Positions 44,155-55,365 of a stretch of 64,000 nucleotides of DNA are shown here, in pieces. Below the pieces are notes generated by a model, which was given only the letters and a program-made list of their open reading frames with translations, did not search any database and was not told the origin of the DNA. A program made the translations under genes and the position numbers. Origin of the DNA: Hydrogenophaga sp. (GTDB lineage Bacteria > Pseudomonadota > Gammaproteobacteria > Burkholderiales > Burkholderiaceae_C); the NCBI GenBank assembly GCA_016741995.1, contig JACVCO010000004.1, positions 124,001 to 188,000 of the forward strand, in the 5' to 3' direction. Position 1 is the first letter of the stretch, and each line of letters opens with the position of its first letter.

Positions 44155-44169
44155 CGAACGCAGCGCGGC

Positions 44170-45546
44170 TCAAGTCAGACTAAAGCCCACGCGGGTGCGC
44201 CCCGCGCCCGATTCGGCCACCGCAAAGCCATCGTGCATGCGCGCGATGGCCGCCACGATCGACAGGCCAAGGCCGTGGTGCGGTTTCTCGATCTCGCAGC
44301 GCGACGCGTCGGCACGGAAGAAGCGGTCGAACATGCGCGGCAGGTGCTCGGGCGCGATCGCCGGGCCCACGTTTTCCACCCACAGGCGCACGCCGTGTTC
44401 ACCCTCGGGCAGGATGCGCACGCACAGGCGCGAACCCTTCTCGGCGTAACGGATGGCGTTGCCCAGCAGGTTGGAGATCGCGCGCTTGCACAGTGGCTCG
44501 TCGATGGCCAGAAGCGCATCGCCTTCGATGTCGATGCCCAGACTGGCTTCCTCCATCGGCGCTTCGTGGAATTCCACCACCTGGCGCACCAGCTCGGCCA
44601 GGCTCACGGGCGCGCCGCGGCGCGCCTTCACGCCACGGTCGGCCTGCGCCAGGAACAGCATGTCGTTGACGATGCCGGCCATGCGCTGCAGCTCTTCCAG
44701 GTTGGAGACCAGCACGTCCTCCAGCTCGGCGGTGCTGCGCTCGCGGCTCAGCGCCACCTCGGTCTGGCCGATCAGGTTGGCCAGGGGCGTGCGCAGTTCG
44801 TGCGCCACGTCGGCGTTGAAGCCTTCGAGTTGCACGTAGGTGCGTTCCACGCGCTGCATCAGGCCGTTGAACTGCTCCACCAGCGGCTGCAGTTCCTCGA
44901 TCGGTTCCGGCAGCGCAAGGCGTTGGTCGAGCCGGCGCACGTCGACGGCGCGCGTCTGCGCGGCCAGGTCCAGCAGAGGCCGCAGGCTGCAGCGCACGCG
45001 CCAGTAAGTGGCCCAGGCAACGAAGGCGCCGCCCGCCAGCGTGGCAAACACCAGCAGCAGCGCCATGCGCTTGCCGTACTGGGCGTCGCTGGTGCAATCG
45101 AGGACCACCCGCCCTTGCAGGGGCGCGCCGCCATTGGCCCTGGGCACCTCGAAACGCCGCTCGCGCGACGGTGCTTTCAGCGGATCGAAGGTGGGCGAGG
45201 CATCGCGGTAGAGCTCGCTGCCGTCGCCACGCAGCACCTGCACGAAGGTGCCTGGCTGGCGTTCCCCCAGCCAGGCCAGCTTGTTCACCATCTCCGCTTC
45301 GCCACCTTTGGTATCGGCCTCGCGCAGCACCTCGACCAGCACCGCCGAATAGTCGCGCAGGTGCTCGTCCTGCTTGGCCGTGAACAGCATGTGCGTGAAG
45401 CCGTAGATGCTGGCCAGCAGAACACCCAGGCCGATGATGGTCTGCAGCGCGAGCAGCAGCGACAGGCGCTTGCCGATCGAGTAGGTGCAGGGGGTCGGGT
45501 CGACCTTGAGGTCGGTGGTGGCCGCGGCCACCGCTTGGGTGTTCAA
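44170..45546 (-). CDS. Sensor histidine kinase
   Basis: FNADVAHELRTPLANLIGQTEVAL; HATPase motifs; overlaps the response regulator gene. Confidence 0.9.
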   Translation of the reverse strand: MNTQAVAAATTDLKVDPTPCTYSIGKRLSLLLALQTIIGLGVLLASIYGFTHMLFTAKQDEHLRDYSAVLVEVLREADTKGGEAEMVNKLAWLGERQPGTFVQVLRGDGSELYRDASPTFDPLKAPSRERRFEVPRANGGAPLQGRVVLDCTSDAQYGKRMALLLVFATLAGGAFVAWATYWRVRCSLRPLLDLAAQTRAVDVRRLDQRLALPEPIEELQPLVEQFNGLMQRVERTYVQLEGFNADVAHELRTPLANLIGQTEVALSRERSTAELEDVLVSNLEELQRMAGIVNDMLFLAQADRGVKARRGAPVSLAELVRQVVEFHEAPMEEASLGIDIEGDALLAIDEPLCKRAISNLLGNAIRYAEKGSRLCVRILPEGEHGVRLWVENVGPAIAPEHLPRMFDRFFRADASRCEIEKPHHGLGLSIVAAIARMHDGFAVAESGAGRTRVGFSLT

Positions 45547-46223
45547 GTGCGGTCCTCCAGCACATAGCCCATGCCGCGCACGTTGTGCAGCAGCTTGGGG
45601 CGGAACGGGTCGTCCATCTTGGCCCGCAGGCGGCGGATCGCCACCTCGACCACGTTGGTGTCGGAGTCGAAATTCATGTCCCACACCTGCTCGGCCAGCG
45701 TGGTGCGCGACAGGATCTGGCCCTTGCGGCGCGCCAGCAGCGCCAGCAGCGCGAACTCTTTCGCGGTCAGCTCCAGGCGCTGGCCATCGCGCCAGGCCTT
45801 GCGGCCGAGCAAGTCCATCTCGAGGTTGTTGACCGTGAGCTTGGCGTTGGTCGATTCGCTGTGCGCGGGCCCACGGCGCAGCAGCGCGGCCACGCGGGCC
45901 AGCAGTTCGGAGAACGCGAAGGGCTTCACGAGATAGTCGTCAGCCCCGGCCTGCAGGCCACGCACGCGGTCTTCCACCAGATCGCGCGCGGTGAGCATCA
46001 GCACCGGCGTGTTGTGCTTCTCGCGCAGCGAGGCCAGCACGCCGAACCCATCCACTCCCGGCAGCATGATGTCGAGCACCACGAGCTGGTAATCGCCCTC
46101 GGTGGCCAGGTAGCGGCCCTCGATGCCGTCGCGCGCCACGTCCACCGTATAGCCGGCCTCCGACAGACCACGTTTGACGTAGTCGGCCAGTTTGGCTTCG
46201 TCTTCGATGACCAGGATGCGCAT
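45543..46223 (-). CDS. OmpR-family response regulator
   Basis: MRILVIEDEAKLADYVKRGLSEAGYTVDVARDG...; winged-helix C-terminus. Confidence 0.93.
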   Translation of the reverse strand: MRILVIEDEAKLADYVKRGLSEAGYTVDVARDGIEGRYLATEGDYQLVVLDIMLPGVDGFGVLASLREKHNTPVLMLTARDLVEDRVRGLQAGADDYLVKPFAFSELLARVAALLRRGPAHSESTNAKLTVNNLEMDLLGRKAWRDGQRLELTAKEFALLALLARRKGQILSRTTLAEQVWDMNFDSDTNVVEVAIRRLRAKMDDPFRPKLLHNVRGMGYVLEDRT

Positions 46224-46441
46224 GGCGGGCTGGGGCTGTGTAGAAAGGGGCGGCGCGGACTTCGCGCCATGCGAAATTGTCTCGGAAAGTAGTCGATTGT
46301 TGGGTTACGGATCGGTAATTCTGGCGTTCGTGAGATGACAGTTGCGGTTTCTACAGTTCAACCCATGCCGAAACACAAACGGCATGTGGTGTCTCCCTAC
46401 TCAACCTGTCGTCTTCTCTTCTTCACTTCAAAGGAACTGTC

Positions 46442-46831
46442 ATGAAAGCCGCTCTTCTCCCCATCGCCTTCGCCCTGACCGCTGGTGCCGCCTTCGCCGA
46501 AGGCCCGATCTTCGTGGACCCGCCCTTCACCTCCACGCTGAGCCGTGCCGAAGTGCGCGCCGAGGCCGTCGCTGCCCGCGACGCTGGCCGCTTCGAACTC
46601 GGTGACGGCCAGGTCATCGTGGCCGGCAAGGCCGTCGACAGCAGCAACAGCGCGACGCAGTACGCCGCCGGTGGCGCCACCCGCACCCAGGTGCGTGCCG
46701 AAGCCGCCGAAGCCCTGCGCCTGGGTTACTTCAACGGGGGTGAAATCACCCAGTTCCCCAGCGCCGAGCAAGCCGAGCAAGTGCGCCTGTCCGGCCTGCG
46801 CGCCGCACAAAGCGTCACCGCTTCCAACTGA
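46442..46831 (+). CDS. DUF4148-like secreted protein
   Basis: Signal peptide plus repeated RAEVRAEAVAARDAG / RTQVRAEAAEALRLG. Confidence 0.75.
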   Translation: MKAALLPIAFALTAGAAFAEGPIFVDPPFTSTLSRAEVRAEAVAARDAGRFELGDGQVIVAGKAVDSSNSATQYAAGGATRTQVRAEAAEALRLGYFNGGEITQFPSAEQAEQVRLSGLRAAQSVTASN

Positions 46832-46865
46832 TCTCCCGCTGTTTTTCGAGTCTCCAAGGTTGAAA

Positions 46866-46893
46866 GGGCTGCCCACCGGGCAGCCCTTTTTTT
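46866..46893 (+). terminator. Rho-independent terminator
   Basis: GGGCTGCCCACCGGGCAGCCC followed by a T tract. Confidence 0.8.
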
Positions 46894-46901
46894 TTGTGCG
46901 T

Positions 46902-46989
46902 TGGCGGAGACTGTGAGATTCGAACTCACGGACCCTTGCGGGTCGGCAGTTTTCAAGACTGCTGGTTTAAACCGCTCACCCAAGTCTCC
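46902..46989 (-). tRNA. tRNA-Ser(TGA)
   Basis: GGAGACTTGGGTGAGCGGTTTAAACCAGCAGTCTTGAAAACTGCCGACCCGCAAGGGTCCGTGAGTTCGAATCTCACAGTCTCCGCCA; acceptor stem, variable arm and T loop legible. Confidence 0.95.
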
Positions 46990-47020
46990 GCGGCGGGTGG
47001 GATTTTAGTGCCGGGTCGGC

Positions 47021-47689
47021 TCAGGCGGTCTGGGGTTGTTGCAGCAGGCCGCGCGTCTCGATGAAGCGCACCACCGCGTCCACGCCATCGAGCGTCTTCA
47101 GGTTGGTCATCACCCAGGGGCGGCGTTGTGCGTCGGGGCGCATGCGGGCGGTGTCGGCTTTCATTACCTCCAGATCGGCGCCCACGTGCGGGGCCAGGTC
47201 GGTCTTGTTGATGACGAAGAGATCGCTCTTGGTGATGCCGGGGCCGCCCTTGCGCGGGATCTTCTCGCCCGCGGCGACGTCGATCACGTAGATGGTGAGG
47301 TCGCTCAGCTCGGGGCTGAAGGTGGCGGCCAGGTTGTCGCCGCCGCTTTCCACGAACACCACGTCGGCGTTCGGGAAGCGTTCGAGCATGCGGTCGATGG
47401 CTTCGAGGTTGATGGACGCGTCCTCGCGGATGGCGGTGTGCGGGCAGCCACCGGTTTCCACGCCCAGGATGCGCTCGGCCTCCAGCGCGCCGCTGATGGT
47501 GAGCAGGCGCTGGTCTTCCTTGGTGTAGATGTCGTTGGTGATGGCGATCAGGTCGTAGCGATCGCGCATGGTCTTGCAGAGCATTTCCAGCAGCGTGGTC
47601 TTGCCCGAGCCCACGGGGCCGCCGATGCCCACGCGCAGCGGGGGCAGGGGCTTGGTGCGGTTCGGGATGTGGTGCAGCGGTGTGCTCAT
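47021..47689 (-). CDS. ureG: Urease accessory protein UreG
   Basis: [43 protein letters not shown]. Confidence 0.97.
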   Translation of the reverse strand: MSTPLHHIPNRTKPLPPLRVGIGGPVGSGKTTLLEMLCKTMRDRYDLIAITNDIYTKEDQRLLTISGALEAERILGVETGGCPHTAIREDASINLEAIDRMLERFPNADVVFVESGGDNLAATFSPELSDLTIYVIDVAAGEKIPRKGGPGITKSDLFVINKTDLAPHVGADLEVMKADTARMRPDAQRRPWVMTNLKTLDGVDAVVRFIETRGLLQQPQTA

Positions 47690-48375
47690 GATCGGAACAG
47701 GCGTGAGTACTGGGTTTCGTGGCGCGCCGAGAGGATGGCGAGCATCGGGGTGAAGGCCTGGCGGTGGTCGTCGTCGAGGGCGATGGCCTCGTCCACCGCG
47801 GCCGGGATGGCCTGCGTGAGGCGCGCGAGCAGGCGCTGGCCCGTGCCCTGGCCCAGCGGCACGGCCTTGATGGCGGCCTGCACCATGTTCTCGGCCCAGC
47901 CGAAGGCCAGGCCCACCAGGGCTTCGCGCGCGGGCGCATCGCCCAAAGCGGCGGCGCAGGCGCTGGCCACGGGCCAGGTGGGTGGGCTCAGTTGCGCGGC
48001 GTTCAAGGCCTGCACCACGGGCTGGCTGAAATCACCCAGCGATTGCGCCCAGGCCAGCAGCGACTTGCCCATCTGCTCGGCCTGCAGGCGCAGCTCGCTG
48101 GTCTCGCGCGTGTGCAGCACCCAGGCGTTGAGTTCGCGCACGCGGTCCAGGTCGTTCGCGCGCCAGGCGGTGATGGCCTGTGCCGCCACGGCGAGGTCGC
48201 TGCGTGCGGGGCCCAGCAGCAACTGGTCGGTGAGCCAGGTGGCGGCGCTGGCTTCGTCGTGCACCTGGCCGGCGTCCACCGCGGCCTCCAGGCCTTCGGA
48301 GTAGGAGAAGCCGCCCACCGGCAGGGCCGGGGAGGCCAGCCAGAGCGTGCGCAACAGCGCGGCGTCAGTGGCCAT
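47686..48375 (-). CDS. ureF: Urease accessory protein UreF
   Basis: [32 protein letters not shown]. Confidence 0.94.
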   Translation of the reverse strand: MATDAALLRTLWLASPALPVGGFSYSEGLEAAVDAGQVHDEASAATWLTDQLLLGPARSDLAVAAQAITAWRANDLDRVRELNAWVLHTRETSELRLQAEQMGKSLLAWAQSLGDFSQPVVQALNAAQLSPPTWPVASACAAALGDAPAREALVGLAFGWAENMVQAAIKAVPLGQGTGQRLLARLTQAIPAAVDEAIALDDDHRQAFTPMLAILSARHETQYSRLFRS

Positions 48376-48913
48376 GGTGGCCGTGGCTGTGATCGCCGTG
48401 ATCGTGGCCGTGTGCATGTTCATGGGCATGCCCGTGCCCGTGCCCGCCGTGCGATCCGTAAGCACCGCCCTCGGGCTCGAAACCTTCGCTCACCTCCACC
48501 ACCGTGAGGTGCATGGCGCGCAGCATGTCGGCCAGCACGTGGTCGGGTTCGATCTTCAGGTGATCGGCGCGCAGCTCGATCGGCACGTGCCGGTTGCCCA
48601 GGTGGTAGGCCGCGCGCATGAGGTCGAAGGCCTGGTCGGTGGCCGGGTGGTCGGGGCAGGGCGTGATGCGCAGCACCGGTTGCGGCGCCGCGAGCACGCG
48701 CACCAGTTCACCGTCGGCCGTCACCAGCACGTCGCCCCCGCGCACCACGCTGCCGCGCGGCAGGAACACGGCGAGCTGGCGGCCATCGCTCAACCGCGCG
48801 TCGAAGCGGCTCTTCTGGCGGATGTCCCAATCGAGCTCGACCGTGGGCGCGCGCTTGAGCAGCACGGGCGCGAGCCCCTTGCCTTGCGCAATGAGTTTGG
48901 AGCTTTGCAGCAT
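48365..48913 (-). CDS. ureE: Urease accessory protein UreE
   Basis: UreE pattern with His-rich C-terminus [27 protein letters not shown]. Confidence 0.94.
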   Translation of the reverse strand: MLQSSKLIAQGKGLAPVLLKRAPTVELDWDIRQKSRFDARLSDGRQLAVFLPRGSVVRGGDVLVTADGELVRVLAAPQPVLRITPCPDHPATDQAFDLMRAAYHLGNRHVPIELRADHLKIEPDHVLADMLRAMHLTVVEVSEGFEPEGGAYGSHGGHGHGHAHEHAHGHDHGDHSHGHHGH

Positions 48914-50631
48914 CAGAACAGGAAGTAGCGTTGCGCCATCGGCAGCACGGTGGCGGGCTCGCAGGTGAGCAACTGGCCGTCGGCGCGCACGGTGTAGGTC
49001 TGCGCGTCGATCTCCATCTTGGGCAACCAGGCGTTGTGCACCATGTGGGTCTTGTTCACGCCGCGGCAGCCCTGCACGGCCGACAGCGTTTTCTGCAGGC
49101 CGAAGCGCTGGCCCACGCCGGCGTTGAGGCCAGCCTGCGACACGAAGGTGAGGCTGCTGCGCGCCAGCGCACCACCGAGCGAACCGAACTGCGGGCGGAA
49201 GTGCACCGGCTGCGGCGTGGGGATGGAGGCGTTCGGGTCGCCCATGGCGGCCAGCGCGATGCTGCCGCCCTTGAGCACCACGAAGGGCTTCACGCCGAAG
49301 AAGGCCGGCTTCCACAGCACCAGGTCGGCCCACTTGCCCACCTCCAGCGAGCCCACGATGTGCGAGATGCCGTGCGCGATGGCGGGGTTGATCGTGTACT
49401 TGGCGATGTAGCGCTTGACGCGGAAGTTGTCGTTGCGCGTGTTGTCTTCGGCCAGCGTGCCGCGCTGCGCCTTCATCTTGTGCGCGGTCTGCCAGGTGCG
49501 GATGATGACCTCGCCCACGCGGCCCATGGCCTGGCTGTCGCTGCTCATCATGCTGATGGCGCCCAGGTCGTGCAGGATGTCCTCGGCCGCGATGGTCTCC
49601 TTGCGGATGCGGCTCTCGGCGAAGGCCAGGTCTTCGGGGATGCCGGCGTCGAGGTGGTGGCACACCATGAGCATGTCGACGTGTTCGTCGAGCGTGTTCA
49701 CGGTGTAGGGCATGGTGGGGTTGGTGGAAGAGGGCAGGAAGTTCTTCTCGCCCACCACACGCAGGATGTCGGGCGCGTGGCCACCGCCCGCGCCTTCGGT
49801 GTGGAAGGCGCAGAGGCTGCGGCCCTTGGTGGCCGCGATGGTGTCCTCCACGAAACCCGATTCGTTGAGCGTGTCGCTGTGGATTGCCACCTGCGTGTCG
49901 GTTTCTTCCGCCACGGCCAGGCACTGGTCGATGGCCGAGGGCGTGGTGCCCCAGTCCTCGTGCAGCTTCAGGCCGATCACGCCGGCGTCGATCTGCTCGC
50001 GCAGTGCATCCGGCCGGCTCGCGTTGCCCTTGCCGAGGAAGCCGATGTTCATGGGCAGACCGTCTGCCGCCTGCAGCATGCGCTCGATGTGCCAGGGGCC
50101 GGGCGTGCAGGTGGTGGCGAAGGTGCCCGTGGCCGGGCCGGTGCCGCCGCCGAGCATGGTGGTCACGCCCGCGGCCAGCGCCTCGTCCACCTGCTGCGGG
50201 CAGATGAAGTGGATGTGGCTGTCGATGCCGCCTGCCGTGACGATCATGCCCTCGCAGGCGATGACCTCGGTGCCGGGGCCGATGACGATGGTGATGCCGG
50301 GTTGCGTGTCGGGGTTGCCGGCCTTGCCGATGGCGGCGATGCGGCCGTCCTTCAAACCGATGTCGGCCTTGACGATGCCCCAGTGGTCGATGATGAGCGC
50401 GTTGGTGAGCACGGTGTCCACGGCGCCTTGCGCGCGCGAGCGCTGGCTCTGCGCCATGCCGTCGCGGATGGTCTTGCCGCCGCCGAACTTCACCTCTTCA
50501 CCGTAACCGCCCGCGGCCAGGGTGTAGTCCTTCTCGACCTCGATCAGCAATTCGGTGTCGGCCAGGCGCACGCGGTCGCCCACGGTGGGGCCGAACATGT
50601 CGGCGTAGGCGCGTCGGTTGATGCTCGCCAT
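48913..50631 (-). CDS. ureC: Urease alpha subunit
   Basis: [35 protein letters not shown]...; nickel-site motifs. Confidence 0.98.
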   Translation of the reverse strand: MASINRRAYADMFGPTVGDRVRLADTELLIEVEKDYTLAAGGYGEEVKFGGGKTIRDGMAQSQRSRAQGAVDTVLTNALIIDHWGIVKADIGLKDGRIAAIGKAGNPDTQPGITIVIGPGTEVIACEGMIVTAGGIDSHIHFICPQQVDEALAAGVTTMLGGGTGPATGTFATTCTPGPWHIERMLQAADGLPMNIGFLGKGNASRPDALREQIDAGVIGLKLHEDWGTTPSAIDQCLAVAEETDTQVAIHSDTLNESGFVEDTIAATKGRSLCAFHTEGAGGGHAPDILRVVGEKNFLPSSTNPTMPYTVNTLDEHVDMLMVCHHLDAGIPEDLAFAESRIRKETIAAEDILHDLGAISMMSSDSQAMGRVGEVIIRTWQTAHKMKAQRGTLAEDNTRNDNFRVKRYIAKYTINPAIAHGISHIVGSLEVGKWADLVLWKPAFFGVKPFVVLKGGSIALAAMGDPNASIPTPQPVHFRPQFGSLGGALARSSLTFVSQAGLNAGVGQRFGLQKTLSAVQGCRGVNKTHMVHNAWLPKMEIDAQTYTVRADGQLLTCEPATVLPMAQRYFLF

Positions 50632-50633
50632 TT

Positions 50634-50939
50634 TTAAAGCTTCCCTTGAACGAGTCCGCGGAAGCCGTGGACCACGCGGTCGCCCGCGTAGTCCACCAAC
50701 TCCACCGTGCGTTGTTGCCCGGGCTCGAAGCGCACCGCGGTGCCGCTCGCGATGTTCAGGCGCATGCCGCGCGCGGCGTCGCGGTCGAAATCGAGCGCGC
50801 CGTTGGTTTCCGCGAAGTGGTAGTGCGAGCCGACCTGGATCGGCCGCGTCGCGGTGTTCTTCACCACCACGGTGAGGGTGCGGCGGCCGGGGTTGAGGGC
50901 GTGTTCGCCCTCGTCGATGAGGTATTCGCCAGGGGTCAT
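50634..50939 (-). CDS. ureB: Urease beta subunit
   Basis: [46 protein letters not shown]. Confidence 0.97.
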   Translation of the reverse strand: MTPGEYLIDEGEHALNPGRRTLTVVVKNTATRPIQVGSHYHFAETNGALDFDRDAARGMRLNIASGTAVRFEPGQQRTVELVDYAGDRVVHGFRGLVQGKL

Positions 50940-50944
50940 GGTGA

Positions 50945-51526
50945 TCAAGCGGCCAGCAGGCCCCAGCCCATGTTCAACCCCATCAGCGCCACCACGGCGC
51001 CGGCGGCGCGCGTCCACCACAGGCTGTGGCGCACGAGCACGCGGCCCAGGCCCAGGCCCGCCACGTGCAACAGGGCCGTGCCCGCCACCATGCCCAGCAG
51101 CGCGGCCAGGCCACCCAGCTCCTGGCCGTGCGCCGCGCCGTGAAAAAGCGCGAAACCGCCCACCAGCACCGCGCCCGCGGCCTCGGGCAGTTTGGCGCGG
51201 GCGGCCAGCAGCAGGCCCACCACCAGCATCGACGCCGCGATCATCGGCTCGATGGCCGGGAAGGCAACGCCGCCCTGCGCGAGCAGCGCGCCCGCGAACA
51301 GCGTGAGCGCGAAGGCGATCGGCGCGACGAGGAAGCGGCGCGTGGTGGCCGCGCTCCACACGCCCACGGCCACCATCGCGGCCAGGTGGTCCAGCCCGGT
51401 GATGGGGTGCAGGAAGCCCGAGAGAAAGCCGTGGTGGTCACCGCCGTCGGCGCCCACGTGGGCCAGGGCCAGAGAGCCGGTGCTGGCCAGCAGGGCGGCG
51501 AGCAGGGTGCGGGTCGTTCGGGTCAT
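50945..51526 (-). CDS. ureJ: HupE/UreJ family protein
   Basis: [23 protein letters not shown]...[14 protein letters not shown]. Confidence 0.92.
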   Translation of the reverse strand: MTRTTRTLLAALLASTGSLALAHVGADGGDHHGFLSGFLHPITGLDHLAAMVAVGVWSAATTRRFLVAPIAFALTLFAGALLAQGGVAFPAIEPMIAASMLVVGLLLAARAKLPEAAGAVLVGGFALFHGAAHGQELGGLAALLGMVAGTALLHVAGLGLGRVLVRHSLWWTRAAGAVVALMGLNMGWGLLAA

Positions 51527-51535
51527 CGTTGCTCC

Positions 51536-51838
51536 TCAGGAAATCGGTTGGTGCACGGTCACGAGCTTGGTGCCGTCCGGGAAGGTCGCTTCCACCTGGA
51601 TGTCGGGAATCATTTCGGCCACGCCGTCCATCACGTCGGCGCGCGTGAGCACACCGCGGCCTTCGCTCATCAGCTGGGCCACGGTCTTGCCGTCGCGTGC
51701 GCCCTCCATCACGGCGGCGCTGATGAGCGCGATGGCTTCGGGGTGGTTGAGCTTCAAGCCGCGGGCGCGGCGGCGTTCGGCCAGCAGCGCGGCCGTGAAG
51801 ATGAGCAGCTTGTCTTTCTCGCGCGGGGTCAGGTCCAT
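51536..51838 (-). CDS. ureA: Urease gamma subunit
   Basis: [53 protein letters not shown]. Confidence 0.97.
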   Translation of the reverse strand: MDLTPREKDKLLIFTAALLAERRRARGLKLNHPEAIALISAAVMEGARDGKTVAQLMSEGRGVLTRADVMDGVAEMIPDIQVEATFPDGTKLVTVHQPIS

Positions 51839-51921
51839 GGGCGGTCGGTTCTCCTCTCTGCCGGGTCAGCAAGAGCCATACCCGCGCAGGTTAGTGGCAT
51901 GAAAGCTGCACCGCCAGCCTT

Positions 51922-54900
51922 GTGAGTGCCGCTCCCAACGCCCCTTCCGCCGACGCCCCGCAGCGCATCATCAAGGTGCGCCGCGACTACAACAGCTGGG
52001 TCGGCAGCGAGACCATGGAGGACTACGCGCTGCGCTTCACGCCGCAGCGTTTCCGCAAGTGGAGCGAATGGCGCGTGGCCAACACCGCCTTCGGCGCCGC
52101 GTCCTTCCTGATCCTGGAGGCGGTGGGCGCCACGCTGCTGGTGCAATACGGCTTCGTCAACGCCGCGCTGGCCATCCTGGCCACGGGGCTCATCATCTTC
52201 CTGGCCGGCCTGCCGATCAGCGTGTACGCGGCGCGCCACGGCATCGACATGGACCTGCTCACGCGCGGCGCGGGTTTCGGCTACATCGGCTCCACCATCA
52301 CCTCACTGATCTACGCCTCGTTCACCTTCATCTTCTTCGCGCTCGAAGCCGCGGTCATGGCCTACGCGCTCGAACTGGCGCTGGGCATTCCGCCGCACTG
52401 GGGCTACCTGGTGTGCGCGGTGGTGGTGATCCCGCTGGTCACGCACGGCGTCTCCGTCATCAGCCGCTTCCAGGTCTGGACGCAGCCGCTGTGGCTGGTG
52501 ATGATGGTCGTGCCCTTCGTGGCCGTGGGCCTGATGGCGCCGCAGGCCTTCACCGACGTCATGCACTACGGCGGTGCGTCCGGTTCTGGTGCATCGTTCG
52601 ATTGGCACCTGTTTGGTGCCGCGCTCACCGTGGGCATCGCCCTCATCACGCAGATGGGCGAGCAGGCCGACTACCTGCGCTTCATGCCCGCGCCGCAGCC
52701 GGGCCGCGAGCGGCGCTGGTGGCTCGGTGTGCTGGCGGGCGGGCCGGGCTGGGTGGTGCTCGGGGTGGTCAAGATGCTGGGCGGCGCGGTGCTGGCTTAC
52801 CTGGCCATCAGCCACATGGTGCCGCCCGATCGCGCGGTGGACCCGAACCAGATGTACCTGGCCGCCTACGAGTACGTGTTCTCCGACTACGGCTGGGCGG
52901 TGGCGGCCACGGCCTTGTTCGTGGTGATCTCGCAGATGAAGATCAACGTCACCAACGCCTACGCGGGTTCGCTGGCCTGGAGCAACTTCTTCTCGCGCCT
53001 CACGCACAGCCACCCGGGGCGCGTGGTGTGGGTGGTGTTCAACACCTTCATCGCCTTCATGCTGATGGAGATGAACGTGTTCCAGGCCCTGGGCCAGGTG
53101 CTGGGCGTGTACTCCAACATCGCCATCGCCTGGATCATGGCCGTGGTGGCCGACCTCGTGGTCAACAAGCCCATGGGCTGGAGCCCGAAGGGCATCGAGT
53201 TCAAGCGCGCGCACCTGTACGACATCAACCCCGTGGGCGTGGGCGCCATGGTGCTGGCCTCGGCGCTGTCCATTGCCGCGCACATGGGCCTGATGGGCCC
53301 CACCGCCGAGGCCTTCTCGGCGGTGATCGCCATGGTCACCGCCTTCGTCACCGCGCCCCTGATCGCCTGGGCCACGAAGGGCCGCTACTACATCGCGCGC
53401 AGCGACGAGGCCGTGACCGCCGGCAACTACCGCCGCCTCGGCATTCGCCGCTGTGTGATCTGCGAGCGCGACTACGAAGGCCCCGACATGGCGCACTGCC
53501 CGGCCTACCAGGGGCCGATCTGTTCGCTGTGCTGCACGCTCGACGCGCGCTGCGGTGACCTGTGCAAGCCGCACGCGCGGCTCTCGGAGCAGTGGACGGC
53601 CACGCTGCGGCGCCTGATGCCGCGCCGCGTGTGGCCGTATCTGGATGCGGGGCTCGCGCACTACCTGCTCATCATGGTCGTCATCGCGCCGGTGCTGGCC
53701 GCGGTGCTGGGCCTGCTCTACCGGCAGGAGGTGCAAAGCCTGGCCGAGGACCTGGGCGGCAACCTCTCGCTGCTCGACACCGCGCTGCGTTCGGGCTTTC
53801 TGCGCGTGTACGCGGTGCTGCTGCTGATCGCGGCCACCGTGGCCTGGTGGCTGGTGCTCGCGCACAAGAGCCGCGTGGTGGCGCAGGAAGAATCGAACCG
53901 CCAGACGCGGCTGCTGATGCACGAGATCGAATCGCACAAACGCACCGACCTGGCGTTGCAGCAGGCGCGCCGCGCGGCCGAGCAGGCCAACCAGGCCAAG
54001 ACGCGCTACATCAGCACCATCAGCCACGAGTTGCGCACGCCGCTCAACAGCATCCTGGGCTACGCGCAGTTGCTGCAGGAAGACAGCGGCCTGCCACCGC
54101 ACCGCGCGCAGGCGCTGCGCGTGATCCAGCGCGGCGGCGAGCACCTGCTCTCGCTGATCGACGGCACGCTGGACATCGCGCGCATCGAGGCCGGCAAGCT
54201 CGCGCTCGACGCCCGACCGGTGCCCTTCGCCGCCACGCTGGCCGAGGTGGCGGGCATGTTCGAGCTGCAGGCCGCGTCCAAGGGCCTGCGCTTCGTCTAC
54301 GACACGCATGGCCGCCTGCCCGAGGTGGTGCGCGCCGACGAGAAACGCCTGCGCCAGATCCTCATCAACCTGCTGGGCAACGCGGTGAAGTTCACGCGCG
54401 CCGGCCAGGTGCGCCTGCGCGTGAGCCACGCGCGCGAAATGGCGCAGTTCGAGGTGCACGACACCGGGCCCGGCATGACAGCGGCCGAGATCGAGCGCGT
54501 GTTCGAACCCTTCGCCCGCGGGCAGGGCGAGAGCGCGGGCCCCACCGGCACCGGCCTGGGCCTCACCATCACCAAGATGCTCACCGACCTGATGGGTGGC
54601 GAGCTCACCGTGCGCAGCGCGCCCGGTGAGGGCTGCGTGTTCACCGTGCGCCTGTTCCTGCCCGAGATGCGCGGCGCGCTGCCCGTGCGCCCGCTCGTCG
54701 TGCAGCCCGTGGGCTACCTGGGCGAACGCCGCCGCGTGCTGGTGGTGGACAACGAGGAGGCCGACCGCGAGCTGCTGCAGCGCTGGCTGGAGCCCCTCGG
54801 CTTCGAGGTGCTGCCCGCCACCAACGGCCTGCACGCGCTGGAGTTGCTCGATGGCCTCGCGCCCGGCGACCCCGGCGCGCCGCACGCGATCTTCCTCGAC

Positions 54901-55365
54901 CTCGCCATGCCCGGCATCGACGGCTGGGAAACGCGCCGGCGCCTGCGCGCGGGTGGCTGGGGCGAGGTGCCGCTGGCCATCGTCTCGGCCAACGCCTTCG
55001 ACAAGGGCCTGCACGTCGAGCTCGATGGCGAGGACGGCGTGCACGCGCAGGATTTCATCGTCAAGCCGGTGCGGCGCACCGAACTGCTGACCTGGCTCGC
55101 GCAGGCGCTCGGCCTGCAGTGGATCGAGGCCGGCACCGAGCAGGCACCCCCCGAGCCCGTGCGGGCGGCCGCACCCGCGCGCGACGAGATCGAGCCTCTG
55201 CTCGAACTCGTGCGCCTGGGCTACACGCGCGGCATCCTGCAATGGCTCGACGACTGGGTGCGCCGCCGGCCCGAGCACGCCGCGCTCGCCACCACGCTCG
55301 CGGCGCTCGCGCGCGAGTTCCGCTTCGAAGCCATCGAACAAAGACTGATCCATGGCGATGCCTGA
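51922..55365 (+). CDS. NCS1-type permease fused to hybrid histidine kinase plus receiver
   Basis: N-terminal NCS1-like membrane domain; HisKA ISTISHELRTPLNSILGYAQLL; HATPase; receiver RRVLVVDNEEADRELLQRWLEPLGF. Confidence 0.88.
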   Translation: MSAAPNAPSADAPQRIIKVRRDYNSWVGSETMEDYALRFTPQRFRKWSEWRVANTAFGAASFLILEAVGATLLVQYGFVNAALAILATGLIIFLAGLPISVYAARHGIDMDLLTRGAGFGYIGSTITSLIYASFTFIFFALEAAVMAYALELALGIPPHWGYLVCAVVVIPLVTHGVSVISRFQVWTQPLWLVMMVVPFVAVGLMAPQAFTDVMHYGGASGSGASFDWHLFGAALTVGIALITQMGEQADYLRFMPAPQPGRERRWWLGVLAGGPGWVVLGVVKMLGGAVLAYLAISHMVPPDRAVDPNQMYLAAYEYVFSDYGWAVAATALFVVISQMKINVTNAYAGSLAWSNFFSRLTHSHPGRVVWVVFNTFIAFMLMEMNVFQALGQVLGVYSNIAIAWIMAVVADLVVNKPMGWSPKGIEFKRAHLYDINPVGVGAMVLASALSIAAHMGLMGPTAEAFSAVIAMVTAFVTAPLIAWATKGRYYIARSDEAVTAGNYRRLGIRRCVICERDYEGPDMAHCPAYQGPICSLCCTLDARCGDLCKPHARLSEQWTATLRRLMPRRVWPYLDAGLAHYLLIMVVIAPVLAAVLGLLYRQEVQSLAEDLGGNLSLLDTALRSGFLRVYAVLLLIAATVAWWLVLAHKSRVVAQEESNRQTRLLMHEIESHKRTDLALQQARRAAEQANQAKTRYISTISHELRTPLNSILGYAQLLQEDSGLPPHRAQALRVIQRGGEHLLSLIDGTLDIARIEAGKLALDARPVPFAATLAEVAGMFELQAASKGLRFVYDTHGRLPEVVRADEKRLRQILINLLGNAVKFTRAGQVRLRVSHAREMAQFEVHDTGPGMTAAEIERVFEPFARGQGESAGPTGTGLGLTITKMLTDLMGGELTVRSAPGEGCVFTVRLFLPEMRGALPVRPLVVQPVGYLGERRRVLVVDNEEADRELLQRWLEPLGFEVLPATNGLHALELLDGLAPGDPGAPHAIFLDLAMPGIDGWETRRRLRAGGWGEVPLAIVSANAFDKGLHVELDGEDGVHAQDFIVKPVRRTELLTWLAQALGLQWIEAGTEQAPPEPVRAAAPARDEIEPLLELVRLGYTRGILQWLDDWVRRRPEHAALATTLAALAREFRFEAIEQRLIHGDA

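Noticed and set aside
48931-50637. 568-aa plus-strand ORF opposite ureC
   Set aside because: Antisense shadow of ureC.
52303-55353. 1016-aa minus-strand ORF opposite the permease-kinase gene
   Set aside because: Antisense shadow of a well-supported gene; low-complexity composition.
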